Source: an uncultured bacterium (lineage in GTDB: Bacteria; Cyanobacteriota; Vampirovibrionia; Gastranaerophilales; Gastranaerophilaceae). Taken from it: DNA of 64,000 bases. The notes under the pieces were generated by a model, which made no database searches, was not told the origin of the DNA, and worked only from the letters and a program-made list of their open reading frames with translations. This document shows positions 1 to 8,958 of this stretch, one piece after another. The stretch is from positions 32,650 through 96,649 of the forward strand of contig CACZFL010000006.1 in assembly GCA_902780525.1 (NCBI GenBank). Reading direction: 5' to 3'. The position numbers and the translations under genes are program-made. Each line of letters opens with the position of its first letter. Positions within the stretch are counted from its first letter, which is position 1.

Positions 1-1
1 T

Positions 2-523
2 GTTGCTTCAAGTTTTATCTATCATATAAATGAAATACTCCCTGATGACATCTCGGTTAATAACCTGAGAATCGTTCCTGACTCATGGCATGCTCAAAAG
101 TCTGCAAAGGCAAGATATTACAGATATGAACTAATTAACAGACGTTTTAAACAAGCGTTTGATGGTGACATCTTAAGAGTAAAGTATGAGCTGGATGTAG
201 AGCGGATGCAAACCGCTTTGAACTTCCTTTTGGGTGAACACGATTTTTCAAGTTTTAAAAGTTCCGGAACGCTAAACCCAAGCAAAGTTTGTGTATTAAC
301 CAAAGCCGAAGTAGAAAAACAAGGTGACAGAATCTTTATCCATCTTGAAGGGAATCGTTTCCTATACAATATGGTAAGAACAATAGTCGGTACGCTTCTT
401 GAGATAGAAGGTCACAGGCTCCCTGTTGAGCATATGAAAGAAGTCCTAGAAGCACATGACCGCCGTAAGGCGGGGCAAACAGTAAGTCCGTTTGGGCTTA
501 CGCTAATGAAAGTAACTTATTAA
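2..523 (+). CDS. truA: tRNA pseudouridine synthase A, C-terminal part (cut by window start)
   Basis: TruA converts U38-U40 of tRNA anticodon stems to pseudouridine. The reading frame is open from base 2, so the gene starts outside the window. The visible 173 residues contain family landmarks: the [11 protein letters not shown] stretch, the [11 protein letters not shown] block, the [18 protein letters not shown] block and the closing [15 protein letters not shown]. The catalytic aspartate lies in the missing N-terminal part. It lies 23 bases upstream of rplM, an arrangement (truA-rplM-rpsI) common in many bacteria, so the three are probably one transcript. An in-frame ATG at 206 is internal and not the start. 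Confidence 0.93.
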   Translation, partial: VASSFIYHINEILPDDISVNNLRIVPDSWHAQKSAKARYYRYELINRRFKQAFDGDILRVKYELDVERMQTALNFLLGEHDFSSFKSSGTLNPSKVCVLTKAEVEKQGDRIFIHLEGNRFLYNMVRTIVGTLLEIEGHRLPVEHMKEVLEAHDRRKAGQTVSPFGLTLMKVTY

Positions 524-546
524 AACTACAATGGAGAAAATTAAAA

Positions 547-990
547 ATGCTTAATAAAACATATTCAGCAAAGCCTCTTGAAGTAGAAAGAAAATGGTAT
601 TTAATCGATGCAGAAGGTGAAATCCTCGGTCGTTTGGCTACCAGAATCGCTAATATCTTAAGAGGAAAAAACAAACCTGAATACACTCCTAACGTTGATA
701 CAGGCGATTTTGTAATCGTTATCAACGCTGAAAAAGTGTTAGTTTCAGGTAACAAAGAAACAGACAAAATTTATTATCACCACACCGGTTATCCGGGAGG
801 TTTAAAATCAGCTTCTGTTAAAGAAGTTCGTGAAAAAGATGCAACTAAGTTAATTGAAAAAGCTGTTAAGGGTATGTTACAACACAATACTTTAGGTGAT
901 ACTCAATTTACTAAGCTCAAAGTTTACTGCGGTTCTGAGCACCCACATGCTGCTCAAAAACCAATAGTTTTGGAAAAGGAGGCTAAATAA
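547..990 (+). CDS. rplM: 50S ribosomal protein L13
   Basis: Structural protein of the large ribosomal subunit. The 147-residue length is normal for bacterial L13. Recognised by [20 protein letters not shown], the [19 protein letters not shown] stretch, [10 protein letters not shown] and [11 protein letters not shown] ribosome binding site (GGAGAA) precedes the ATG. Its stop codon TAA shares one base with the ATG of rpsI (TAATG), implying translational coupling in the usual rplM-rpsI operon. Confidence 0.97.
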   Translation: MLNKTYSAKPLEVERKWYLIDAEGEILGRLATRIANILRGKNKPEYTPNVDTGDFVIVINAEKVLVSGNKETDKIYYHHTGYPGGLKSASVKEVREKDATKLIEKAVKGMLQHNTLGDTQFTKLKVYCGSEHPHAAQKPIVLEKEAK

Positions 991-1388
991 TGGCAGACTT
1001 AAAAGAAATTATGGCTACAGGCAGAAGAAAATGCGCTATCGCAGTAGTTAAACTTGTAAAAGGCAAAGGCAGAATCTTTGTTAACGGAAAGAAATTAGCT
1101 GATTATATCGGCAACATGCCATCAGTAGAAATGATGATATACAAACCGCTAGTTCTTACTGAAAATCAGGATAAGTTTGATGTGAGAGTTAAGGCTATTG
1201 GCGGTGGTATTGTTGCTCAGGCAGCAGCTATCAGACATGGTATCTCAAGAGCATTGCTTAAATCAAATGAAGAATATAAGACTGTTCTTAAGGCTGAAGG
1301 TCTGTTAACTCGTGATGCAAGAGTTAAAGAACGTAAGAAATACGGTAGAAAAAGAGCTCGTAAGAGATTCCAATTCTCAAAAAGATAG
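990..1388 (+). CDS. rpsI: 30S ribosomal protein S9
   Basis: Small-subunit ribosomal protein whose basic C-terminal tail reaches the P-site tRNA. The 132-residue product has the ATGRRKCAIAVVKL opening, the GGGIVAQAAAIRHGISRALL core and the typical C-terminal tail ending KRARKRFQFSKR. A strong AAAAGGAGG site lies just upstream, inside the end of rplM, and the genes overlap by one base. A rho-independent terminator follows at about 1424-1464, closing the operon. Confidence 0.97.
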   Translation: MADLKEIMATGRRKCAIAVVKLVKGKGRIFVNGKKLADYIGNMPSVEMMIYKPLVLTENQDKFDVRVKAIGGGIVAQAAAIRHGISRALLKSNEEYKTVLKAEGLLTRDARVKERKKYGRKRARKRFQFSKR

Positions 1389-1423
1389 TGGTAAATATAA
1401 GGGACTCATTGCAGCTCTCTCAA

Positions 1424-1464
1424 TATATACAAAAAAGGACTCCGAAAGGAGTTCTTTTTGTATA
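1424..1464 (+). terminator. Terminator after rpsI
   Basis: Inverted repeat with AAGGACTCC and GGAGTTCTT arms around a GAAA tetraloop, extended by A/T flanks and followed by a T run. It closes the truA-rplM-rpsI transcript. Confidence 0.85.
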
Positions 1465-1576
1465 TAAAATTTTTATAAAGTTTTTGTAATTTTTATTGAA
1501 ATCAAAAAAATATTATTGTATAAATGTAAAGTAAAATTTTATATTATAAGACAATAGATAAGAGGTTTAGAGAAGT

Positions 1577-2926
1577 ATGAACGAATACATAACAAGGGTT
1601 ATTAATGATTTAGAGAAAAAGTATGCTTGTGAACCTGAATATTTACAAGCTGTTAAGGAAGTTTTATGTTCGGTTGAACATTTAGTTGAAAAACATCCTG
1701 AATACGAAAAATTAGCGATCTTAGAAAGAATGGTTGAACCTGAAAGAATTATATCTTTTAGAGTTCCGTGGATTAACGATAAAGGTGAAGTTATAGTTAA
1801 TAAAGGATATAGGGTTCAGTTCAGTTCTCTAATTGGTCCGTATAAAGGCGGTTTGAGATTTCACCCGACCGTAAATCAGAGTATTATGAAGTTTTTGGGT
1901 TTTGAACAAATATTCAAAAATGCATTGACAGGTCTTCCAATTGGTGGAGGCAAGGGTGGAAGCGACTTCGACCCAAAAGGTAAATCAGATAATGAAATTA
2001 TGAGATTCTGCCAAAGCTTTATGACAGAGCTATACAGACATATCGGACAAGACGTTGACGTTCCTGCCGGTGATATCGGTGTTGGCGGAAGAGAAATAGG
2101 TTATTTATTCGGTCAGTATAAAAGAATCCGTGACGCATACGAAGGCGGTGTTTTAACAGGAAAATCCATCTGTTACGGCGGATCGTTAGGAAGAACAGAA
2201 GCAACAGGTTTTGGTCTTGTTTTCTACACAAGAGAAATGCTTAAAACCAAAGGCGAAAGCTTTAAAGGTAAAACTGTTACCATTTCAGGGTCAGGTAATG
2301 TTGCCATTTATGCCTGCCAGAAAGCTCAGGAATACGGTGCAAATGTAGTTGCTATGTCTGATTCAAACGGATGTATATATGACAAAAACGGTATAGATTT
2401 ACCATTAATCAAAGACATAAAAGAAGTAAAACGAGGAAGAATTAAGGAGTATATAGACAAACATCCGGAAGCCGAATATATTGAAAGAAAATCAGAGGAT
2501 TCTCCAATCTGGACAATCAAAACAGATATCGCACTTCCTTGTGCAACTCAAAACGAAGTTACACTAAATTCAGCTAAAAAACTTGTAGAAAATGGTGTCA
2601 TTGCAGTTTCAGAGGGTGCAAATATGCCTTGTACTCAGGAAGCAACAGACTACTTGCTTGAGAAGGGAGTTCTTGTTGGTCCTGCAAAAGCTGCTAACGC
2701 AGGCGGTGTTGCAACATCAGCAATAGAGATGAGTCAAAACAGCATGAGATATTATTACACATTTGACGAAGTAATCGAGAAACTCGATTGTATAATGGTT
2801 AATATCTTTAATGCCTGCAAAGAAAACGCTGAAAAGTACGGCTGTGCAGGAAATTATGTAGCAGGTGCAAACCTTGCAGCATTCGATAAGCTCGCAGAAG
2901 CTATGAAATGCCAGGGTATTGTATAA
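1577..2926 (+). CDS. gdhA: Glutamate dehydrogenase (probably NADP-dependent, hexameric)
   Basis: Catalyses reversible reductive amination of 2-oxoglutarate to glutamate, an entry point for ammonium. The 449-residue length fits the hexameric small-subunit GDH I class. Visible are YKGGLRFHP, the active-site block PIGGGKGGSDFDPKGKSD near residue 122 with the catalytic lysine, the DVPAGDIGVGGREIG block and the nucleotide-binding SGSGNVA near residue 238. Cofactor preference is inferred from family resemblance only. It is monocistronic, with a terminator behind it. The AT-rich region before it (about 1480-1560) would hold the promoter. Confidence 0.95.
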   Translation: MNEYITRVINDLEKKYACEPEYLQAVKEVLCSVEHLVEKHPEYEKLAILERMVEPERIISFRVPWINDKGEVIVNKGYRVQFSSLIGPYKGGLRFHPTVNQSIMKFLGFEQIFKNALTGLPIGGGKGGSDFDPKGKSDNEIMRFCQSFMTELYRHIGQDVDVPAGDIGVGGREIGYLFGQYKRIRDAYEGGVLTGKSICYGGSLGRTEATGFGLVFYTREMLKTKGESFKGKTVTISGSGNVAIYACQKAQEYGANVVAMSDSNGCIYDKNGIDLPLIKDIKEVKRGRIKEYIDKHPEAEYIERKSEDSPIWTIKTDIALPCATQNEVTLNSAKKLVENGVIAVSEGANMPCTQEATDYLLEKGVLVGPAKAANAGGVATSAIEMSQNSMRYYYTFDEVIEKLDCIMVNIFNACKENAEKYGCAGNYVAGANLAAFDKLAEAMKCQGIV

Positions 2927-2942
2927 ACGTATAAAAGTAATT

Positions 2943-2984
2943 AAAATAGCGATTTTGTCATTTTGTCAAAAACGCTATTTTTTT
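2943..2984 (+). terminator. Terminator after gdhA
   Basis: AAAATAGCG and CGCTATTTTTTT arms separated by about 21 bases, with a T run on the plus strand. Confidence 0.8.
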
Positions 2985-3065
2985 GTCCAATACTCTTTCC
3001 TTTGTAATAAAAGTTTACAAAAAAAACGCAAAATCCGTTAAAATATTTACCCTGGCTGACAAATA

Positions 3066-3110
3066 TGTTATAATTGAGCCGTGTTTATTAGGGTGGGGTA
3101 AGTGCCCCTA
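3066..3110 (+). promoter_or_regulatory. Extended -10 promoter and leader hairpin of the S1 gene
   Basis: TATAAT at 3069-3074 is preceded by TG in the extended -10 position. The leader then contains a GGGG/GCCCC stem-loop at about 3090-3110 before the AAAGGAAG ribosome binding site of the S1-like gene. Whether the hairpin is regulatory is inference. Confidence 0.55.
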
Positions 3111-3134
3111 GTGTAAGAAAGGAAGAATACGAGA

Positions 3135-4202
3135 ATGGTTGAGAAGTATTCAGATGAGGATTTTGAAGCTCTTTTGTCAAAGTATGACTACAAATTTAAA
3201 AGAGGGGATATTGTTCAGGGAGTTGTGTGTGCCTATGAATCAGATGGTGCTATTGTTGATATAGGTTCAAAATGTACAGCTTTCGTTCCGTCATACGAAG
3301 TTTCTTCAGACAAAAAAGCCAAGGTTGAAGATGTTTTGGAAAAAAATACTGAATATGAGTTTTTAATAACTCAGGAAGCTGATGAGAACGGCAAATTTAC
3401 TTTATCATACAAGAAAGTTGCTGCAGCTCATACCTGGTCAGAACTTGAAAAAATTAAAGAAGCAGATGAAACAATTGCTGCAAATGTTACTCAGGTTGTT
3501 AAAGGTGGTGTCATTGTTGATATATCAGGAGTTCAGGGATTTATTCCTCAGGGCCAGTTGTCGCCAAAAGAATCCACTATTAATACCGGTGACAAAATTG
3601 AAGTTAAAATTTTAACATTGGATAAGGCTCAAAACAATCTTATTTTATCAAACAAAAAGGTTTACGAAACAAATATGGCTGAGACAAGAAAAAGCGTATT
3701 TTCACAGGTTGAAGTCGGTCAGATTGTTAAAGGTGAAGTAGTAAGAATCACAGACTTTGGTGCTTTCGTAAATGTCGGCGGAGTTGATTGCCTGCTGCCT
3801 CTATCTCAGATTTCATGGAAATGGGTTGAGCATCCGACAGATTTATTAAAAGTAGGTCAGGAAATTAACGTTGAGATTATTGACGTTGACCATGAAAAAC
3901 AAAGAATAAGTCTGAGCCTTAAAAATACAGAGCCTGATCCATGGATTAAAGCAGAAGAAGAGCTTAAAGAAGGCGATATTAAGGAAGGTGTTGTTACACG
4001 TGTAAAACCATTCGGTGCTTTTGTTGAAGTACTTCCGGGTGTTGAAGCTTTGCTTCCTCAGTCAGCTGTTTCCGCTTTGCAGAACAAAAATGGTAAGATG
4101 TTAGTTGCAGGTGATAAAATCGATACAAAAATCGAAAAATTTAATCCCAAAGACAAAAGAATTTCATTGGGACTTCCAACGGACGAAGCTCCTACTGAAT
4201 AG
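3135..4202 (+). CDS. rpsA: Ribosomal protein S1-like RNA-binding protein, four S1 domains
   Basis: Probable S1 protein, which helps mRNA bind the 30S subunit. Four OB-fold S1 repeats are seen at roughly residues 20-90, 103-170, 190-260 and 276-346. The third and fourth have the classical form (VGQIVKGEVVRITDFGAFV and EGDIKEGVVTRVKPFGAFVE). At 355 residues it is shorter than the six-domain proteobacterial S1 and similar to cyanobacterial/Gram-positive forms. It could instead be a general S1-domain RNA-binding protein. Its 3' end overlaps the convergent maf gene by 11 bases. Confidence 0.85.
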   Translation: MVEKYSDEDFEALLSKYDYKFKRGDIVQGVVCAYESDGAIVDIGSKCTAFVPSYEVSSDKKAKVEDVLEKNTEYEFLITQEADENGKFTLSYKKVAAAHTWSELEKIKEADETIAANVTQVVKGGVIVDISGVQGFIPQGQLSPKESTINTGDKIEVKILTLDKAQNNLILSNKKVYETNMAETRKSVFSQVEVGQIVKGEVVRITDFGAFVNVGGVDCLLPLSQISWKWVEHPTDLLKVGQEINVEIIDVDHEKQRISLSLKNTEPDPWIKAEEELKEGDIKEGVVTRVKPFGAFVEVLPGVEALLPQSAVSALQNKNGKMLVAGDKIDTKIEKFNPKDKRISLGLPTDEAPTE

Positions 4203-4770
4203 AATAACCAAGCTGGTTTAAAACCGTGGTGACAGATTCAGGACAAAGTCCGACAATATTTTCAAAACTTCCTTCAAATTTATCAATATGATTTGGAGGA
4301 AGTTCTTGTATTCCGTAGCTTCCTGCTTTATCAAGGGGGTTAAAACTATCTACATATGAGTGAATCATCTCATCTGTCCACTGTGTAAATCTTACATAAC
4401 TTGTAGTTGACATAGTTGCTGCACGGTTTGTTTTTGTATTAATCGCACAAATTGAAGTTACAACCATGTGGGTTTCTCCTGCCAACTCTTTTAGCATAGC
4501 AAAAGCATTTTCTTTTGTATGCGGTTTCCCCAGGATTTTATTATGCAAAACGACGACTGTATCGGCAGCAAGAACCAGAGAATTTTTATCAACACGTCTT
4601 ACAACATCAAGGCACTTTTGGGTTGCCAAATCTTCAATTTTGTCATAAGAAAAAATATCGTCCTCCAGTTTTTCATCATAATTCGACGGAATAATTTCAT
4701 ATTTTAATCCCATGTCAGCCAGGATTTTTTTTCTTCTCGGTGAATTTGATGCCAAAATTAGTTTAATCAT
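4192..4770 (-). CDS. maf: Maf-like nucleoside triphosphate pyrophosphatase
   Basis: Maf/YhdE-type enzymes hydrolyse dTTP, UTP or modified NTPs to monophosphates as house-cleaning. The 192-residue protein has the N-terminal LASNSPRRKKIL phosphate-binding motif, AADTVVV with the catalytic aspartate, GKPHTKENAFAML and the closing block with DKAGSYGIQ. Length is standard. It converges on the S1 gene with an 11-base overlap of coding ends. A 24-base gap separates it from the next upstream minus-strand gene. Confidence 0.92.
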   Translation of the reverse strand: MIKLILASNSPRRKKILADMGLKYEIIPSNYDEKLEDDIFSYDKIEDLATQKCLDVVRRVDKNSLVLAADTVVVLHNKILGKPHTKENAFAMLKELAGETHMVVTSICAINTKTNRAATMSTTSYVRFTQWTDEMIHSYVDSFNPLDKAGSYGIQELPPNHIDKFEGSFENIVGLCPESVTTVLNQLGYSIQ

Positions 4771-4794
4771 AAAATTCTCTCTAATTGTTCATGT

Positions 4795-5250
4795 TTAAGT
4801 CAGTTTTATATAACCGCCTGTTATTAATGTATTTTTCTTTACAACATCTGAATTATTAAAATTATCTGAAAGTTCTTTCATATATTTATCAGCTTTTGAA
4901 ATAAGACTTCTTAAAGAAGTAAAAACGCCTGTCTTATAACTTAAAACTTCACCCGTCTGAATATTTATGTTTAAGAAATTCTTACCTACTTTTAATGTAC
5001 AATCAGGAAAGTTTTTACTTATCTTGGGATTGCCAGCATAAGGATTATAGAGTGCAGTATGTTTAAATTGCACTTTTCCCATGCTTAAAGTTGAAAGAAT
5101 CTCCGTACACCGGTTAGAAGTTTTAGGATCCTTTTTATATACCGTGTCTTTTTTCATACGGCACAGTAAAGCATTTGCCGTTTCTCTTGCGTCATTTGAT
5201 ATATAGTATTTTGAACTGAAATTTATATTTATTACCGGGTTAACTTGCAT
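4795..5250 (-). CDS. Hypothetical protein with lineage-type N-terminus
   Basis: 151 residues, function not recognised. It begins MQVNPVININFSSKYYI, matching the Asn-rich, aromatic-ending leader seen on many proteins in this window. The rest is soluble and basic, with no transmembrane segment or recognisable catalytic motif. It sits at the promoter-distal end of a run of minus-strand genes (5307, 5991) but is separated by about 56 bases. Confidence 0.7.
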   Translation of the reverse strand: MQVNPVININFSSKYYISNDARETANALLCRMKKDTVYKKDPKTSNRCTEILSTLSMGKVQFKHTALYNPYAGNPKISKNFPDCTLKVGKNFLNINIQTGEVLSYKTGVFTSLRSLISKADKYMKELSDNFNNSDVVKKNTLITGGYIKLT

Positions 5251-5306
5251 TAATTTTACTCCGTTTTATTACTTATAAAATCTGTAATAAAACAATTTGC
5301 TATTTT

Positions 5307-5936
5307 TTAATATCCGTTTTTTATGAATTCTCTGTTTCTGAACTTTGCACCTAAAGAGTGTGCAATTTTTTCGCATTCACCAACATTAATTTTATGAATG
5401 TCATCAAAGTCTGTAACAACACTCATGTTAACTTCCATACCTGCATTTTTACAGGCTGCTGCAAATTTTTTCATTTCTTCAAAAGCATTGTCTATTGAAG
5501 GTTTGCATATTTCATTATATTGTTTTTTATTATCAGAGTTTAAACTTATTGATACAGAGTCAATTAATCCTTTAAACTCATCCGCAACATTCATTTTATA
5601 AACAGCGTTTGCGTGTCCGTTCGTGTTTACTCTTATTTTTATTTGAGGATAGTTTTTTCTCAAATATTCGCAAAAAGATTTCATCATATCTTTTTTTAAG
5701 AAAGGTTCACCGTAACCGCAAAAAACGACTTCTTTTGCGCAATTTTTGTAATTATTAAATTGTTCTATAATGTCGTCAAGAGTATATTTATCATCATGCC
5801 ACATCTCACGCCCGCAGACATCATCTTTTTGCGTGCGCAGACAGAAAATACAGGAGTTTGTACATGCATTTGTCAAATTTACATATATGGTACTTGGCTC
5901 TTTTTCGTCATTTATTGAATAAACTAAAGTGTACAT
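5307..5936 (-). CDS. Radical SAM protein, TatD-associated type
   Basis: A short radical SAM enzyme of 209 residues. The iron-sulfur cluster motif is C25-x3-C29-x2-C32 (ACTNSCIFC), followed by the CGYGEPFLK SAM-binding stretch and a VNTNGHAN segment. Small size and absence of a C-terminal SPASM domain resemble the 'TatD family-associated radical SAM' group, whose reaction is unknown to me; that assignment is inference. No tatD gene is adjacent here. The likely start has AAGGGGG just upstream on the minus strand. Confidence 0.8.
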   Translation of the reverse strand: MYTLVYSINDEKEPSTIYVNLTNACTNSCIFCLRTQKDDVCGREMWHDDKYTLDDIIEQFNNYKNCAKEVVFCGYGEPFLKKDMMKSFCEYLRKNYPQIKIRVNTNGHANAVYKMNVADEFKGLIDSVSISLNSDNKKQYNEICKPSIDNAFEEMKKFAAACKNAGMEVNMSVVTDFDDIHKINVGECEKIAHSLGAKFRNREFIKNGY

Positions 5937-5990
5937 AGTTTATCCCCCTTTACATTTGTTATTATACTATAAAATAGTACAAAAATAATC

Positions 5991-6788
5991 TTATTTAGAG
6001 GTATAGATTGAATGTCTGCTTAATACAAAATCTTTATGTTCATTCAGTATTTTATTTATATCAGATGGCAGTACGCTATCTAATGCTTCATTCGTTTTTA
6101 TACTTTTGCCTTTTTTCAGGGAACTGATTAATGCTTCAATATTAGCGTAAGCCCAGTGATTGCAAGTTAATTCATCAACAGATTGCTGAGTTTTGGTATT
6201 AAATAGAATCTTTTCTAATTTTGTATCTTTTTTGTATGCAGACAGTACATTCTTTAATCGGGTATGAAAATTCAGAATACCTGAATCAACATTTTTATTA
6301 TGTCCTAACGGGTCTAATATATACAAAATTCCTTTATCTCTTACAAAACCAATAGTATGAAATGATCCCTTAAAACATTCTTCATTAAAAGTTATTTTTG
6401 TACACCCAAAGTCCGGTTTCAGATTTTTAAATAAATCAGTTAAACTTTTAATGTCATTATTTGAATATTTTTGAGAACATTCAACATTAAAAAAACTGCT
6501 TCCAAATTCAAAATTTTTCAAATAAGTAAATAACACCTCTGTCTTTTCACGTGACATTTTTTTATAACTTTCAAGACCAAAAAATTTTTTTGGATCAATA
6601 CCTGAATTTAAAGTAGGACGTTTTTTTAATACAAATAAAATCTTTTTTATCAAATTTACTAAATCATAACTGAAATTTAAAGCTTCCGATTCCTTATAAA
6701 AACTTTGTTTTATATAAGCAGACTTTTTCAACTTAGGAACAAAGTTATTGAAGGAACGTTTATGTATAATATCAGAAGCTATAATCAT
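5991..6788 (-). CDS. Probable clan CE (Ulp1/C48-like) cysteine protease
   Basis: 265 residues with no signal peptide. The C-terminal half shows the order expected for clan CE peptidases: His144 in SFHTIGFV, Asp159 in YILDPLG, Gln201/202, then Cys209 in TCNHWAYANIEAL. The strand-turn-strand spacing between His and Asp (VRDKGILYILDP) and the helix after the cysteine also fit. Clan CE members remove ubiquitin/SUMO-like modifiers, act as adenain-like proteases, or are acetyltransferases (YopJ group). In bacteria many are effectors aimed at host cells. The N-terminal 120 residues are not recognised. This is read by eye from motif order, not from a search. Confidence 0.6.
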   Translation of the reverse strand: MIIASDIIHKRSFNNFVPKLKKSAYIKQSFYKESEALNFSYDLVNLIKKILFVLKKRPTLNSGIDPKKFFGLESYKKMSREKTEVLFTYLKNFEFGSSFFNVECSQKYSNNDIKSLTDLFKNLKPDFGCTKITFNEECFKGSFHTIGFVRDKGILYILDPLGHNKNVDSGILNFHTRLKNVLSAYKKDTKLEKILFNTKTQQSVDELTCNHWAYANIEALISSLKKGKSIKTNEALDSVLPSDINKILNEHKDFVLSRHSIYTSK

Positions 6789-6894
6789 TTCTTACAGACC
6801 TGCTTTAGTAACACATACTATCTAAATAAAATAAAAAAATAAAAAATTTTGCTATTTAGTAAAGCGACGTTAAGATTTAAGTTTAAAGATAATA

Positions 6895-6926
6895 AAAAAG
6901 CGCTTATTTTAAAATAAGCGCTTTTT
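6895..6926. terminator. Bidirectional palindromic terminator
   Basis: A perfect 32-bp palindrome with GCGCTTATTTT/AAAATAAGCGC core and A/T flanks, located directly after tpiA (minus strand) and able to act on both strands. Confidence 0.8.
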
Positions 6927-6945
6927 ACTTTTTAAGATTTTAAAT

Positions 6946-7740
6946 TTATACACTAACTTTCATTGTGTTAGCAATAATTTCATTGAAGCTGTCAGCTTTT
7001 AAGCTTGCGCCGCCAACTAATGCACCGTCAATATCAGACTGTGACATTTGTTCTTCGATTGTTGATGGTTTAACAGAACCGCCGTAAAGGATTCTGATAG
7101 AATCAGCAGCAGAAGAGCCTGCAACTTCAGAAACAACGCTTCTAATCATCTTGATAACTCTGTTAGCTTCTACGCTGTCACAAGTTTTACCGGTTCCGAT
7201 AGCCCAAATAGGTTCGTAAGCTATAACTGATTTAGCAATGTCTTCAGAAGATATTCCGCTCAAAGCAGCTCTGATTTGAGATGCGATATGAACGTCAGTT
7301 GAGCCTGCTTCTCTTTGTTCAAGAGTTTCACCGCAGCAGATAATCGGAATTAGTCCGCCAGCGAGGATAGCTTTAGCTTTTTTATTAATCATTTCATCTG
7401 TTTCTGAGAAGTATTGTCTTCTTTCAGAGTGACCGATGATTACATATTCACAACCTGCATCTTTAAGCATTTCAACAGAGATTTCACCGGTATATGCGCC
7501 TGATGATTCCCAGTGGCAGTTTTGACCAGCAACAGAAAGTTTGTTGCCGCCGCAACCACAATTACATGCAATTGAATGTACCTGATTGATAGAAGTAAAT
7601 ACAGGTGCGATTACAACTGTCGGTAACTGAACAGCCGTATAGTCTTTTAAATATGAGCTTATCCCTTCAAATAAAGCTTTAGCTTCGCTTTGAAGCAAAT
7701 TCATTTTCCAGTTTCCTGCAATAATAGGTTTTCTTGACAT
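6946..7740 (-). CDS. tpiA: Triosephosphate isomerase
   Basis: Interconverts dihydroxyacetone phosphate and glyceraldehyde 3-phosphate in glycolysis. Catalytic landmarks are the N-terminal GNWKMN lysine, VIIGHSERR with the catalytic histidine, and IAYEPIWAIGTGK with the catalytic glutamate. The C-terminal LYGGSVK phosphate-binding loop and the GALVGGASL stretch are also present. At 264 residues it is slightly longer than usual (about 250). The extra length sits at residues 56-70, where a Cys-rich loop (CNCGCGGNK) precedes the AGQNCHW block. Monocistronic, with a ribosome site AAAGGGAG before the ATG. Confidence 0.96.
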   Translation of the reverse strand: MSRKPIIAGNWKMNLLQSEAKALFEGISSYLKDYTAVQLPTVVIAPVFTSINQVHSIACNCGCGGNKLSVAGQNCHWESSGAYTGEISVEMLKDAGCEYVIIGHSERRQYFSETDEMINKKAKAILAGGLIPIICCGETLEQREAGSTDVHIASQIRAALSGISSEDIAKSVIAYEPIWAIGTGKTCDSVEANRVIKMIRSVVSEVAGSSAADSIRILYGGSVKPSTIEEQMSQSDIDGALVGGASLKADSFNEIIANTMKVSV

Positions 7741-7847
7741 AATTTTTCTCCCTTTATTTATTTATACACTTGAATTGTAGAACAAATAGGGGGTAAATAC
7801 AAGTGGAAAGAATATTTGTTTAAATTGTTATATAAGTGCAAAACAAA

Positions 7848-7871
7848 AAGGACAATACTAATATTGTCCTT
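7848..7871 (-). terminator. Terminator after the 7896-8795 gene
   Basis: AAGGACAATA and TATTGTCCTT arms with a 4-base loop, followed by a T run on the minus strand. It stands between tpiA's promoter and the end of the upstream minus-strand gene. Confidence 0.8.
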
Positions 7872-7895
7872 CAAACCTGTTAATTTTATAAAAAA

Positions 7896-8795
7896 TTATA
7901 AAATATTTATTGCAATGCTGGGAGCCTGTCCTGCAAAACCATCAAGAGTAATTGATGCCTGCTGGATAATTTTGCCTTTGAGCTCATTTGATAAATCTGG
8001 TTCAAACTCAAGACCGTCAGCTTCACCATTTCCTGTCATCAGGTTAAACATTTGTTCAAATAAAGCATCCATAAAGTTCTGGGCATTACCCATGTCACCT
8101 TCCTGAACACCAAGCATATCCAGGAATTGATTAATCATATCCCAGGCTTCATCAGAACTTACACCTTTGTCGAGCAAGCCTGACAAATCAAAATCCATAC
8201 TAGCATCAACATTGATTTGCAGAGCGCCTTCTTCAGTGTATCCGATTTCTATTTTTGCAGATCCCCCAAAACTGAAGCCGTCACCTTCAATTTGTACATC
8301 AACATCAACGGAAGCAAGCATATTTGCAATCTCACCACTGGCTTCCTGCTTGTTTTTAGTGTTCATAAGCTCAAGAACATTCGGGATTTCAAGACTGAAT
8401 GATTTCTCAAACGGGTTTATGCCATAGAAATCTGCATCTTCACGAATTTTCTGAATAACACCAAGTCTTGCCTGCACTTCTTCTTGTACTTTGTCCAAAA
8501 GTTCAGGTGTTACGCCTTCTTCTCTTGCCTGAGCCATTAAATCTCTGATGCTTTCTCCTTCGTTTCGCATTTTAGACAAACCATCCTGTGCAACAGAGAT
8601 AAAATCTTTAAAAGAAGCTATATTATTCATAAGCATGTCAAAGCCTGAACCCGGTAAAAGTCCCGGTGTAACAGCAGCATCTCCGAAAGAATAATTGTTC
8701 TGTATTCTGTCAGAAAATGCCGGTTGAAAGCTTATTGACGGAATGCCCTGTTGATTTTCAAGTAATGAAGATAAATTTATGCCGATAGGTTCCAT
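7896..8795 (-). CDS. Hypothetical protein with flagellin-like C-terminal tail
   Basis: 299 residues, acidic, no signal peptide or membrane segment, function not recognised. Predicted helical stretches around residues 60-130 (DFISVAQDGLSKMRNEGESIRDLMAQ) suggest coiled coil. The middle (about 165-215) alternates charged and beta-prone residues. The last residues, APSIAINIL, closely resemble the end of the flagellin at 61535 (MPSIALNLI). In flagellins this region packs in D0 and binds the FliS chaperone, so export by the flagellar apparatus is conceivable but only inferred. A PSISFQPAF motif near residue 22 resembles the lineage leader. Confidence 0.7.
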   Translation of the reverse strand: MEPIGINLSSLLENQQGIPSISFQPAFSDRIQNNYSFGDAAVTPGLLPGSGFDMLMNNIASFKDFISVAQDGLSKMRNEGESIRDLMAQAREEGVTPELLDKVQEEVQARLGVIQKIREDADFYGINPFEKSFSLEIPNVLELMNTKNKQEASGEIANMLASVDVDVQIEGDGFSFGGSAKIEIGYTEEGALQINVDASMDFDLSGLLDKGVSSDEAWDMINQFLDMLGVQEGDMGNAQNFMDALFEQMFNLMTGNGEADGLEFEPDLSNELKGKIIQQASITLDGFAGQAPSIAINIL

Positions 8796-8958
8796 ATTAT
8801 ATACCTTTCATTTTCATATCAAAAATAAAATACCACTACAAATTTAATTTTTTGAATGTATTGTAATCCTTCACAAATACATCCTTATACATGATACTAC
8901 TTCCACATTTTAAATTTTTTATAACGGTTTTTGCAAAAATCGTTACAATGATTAATAT

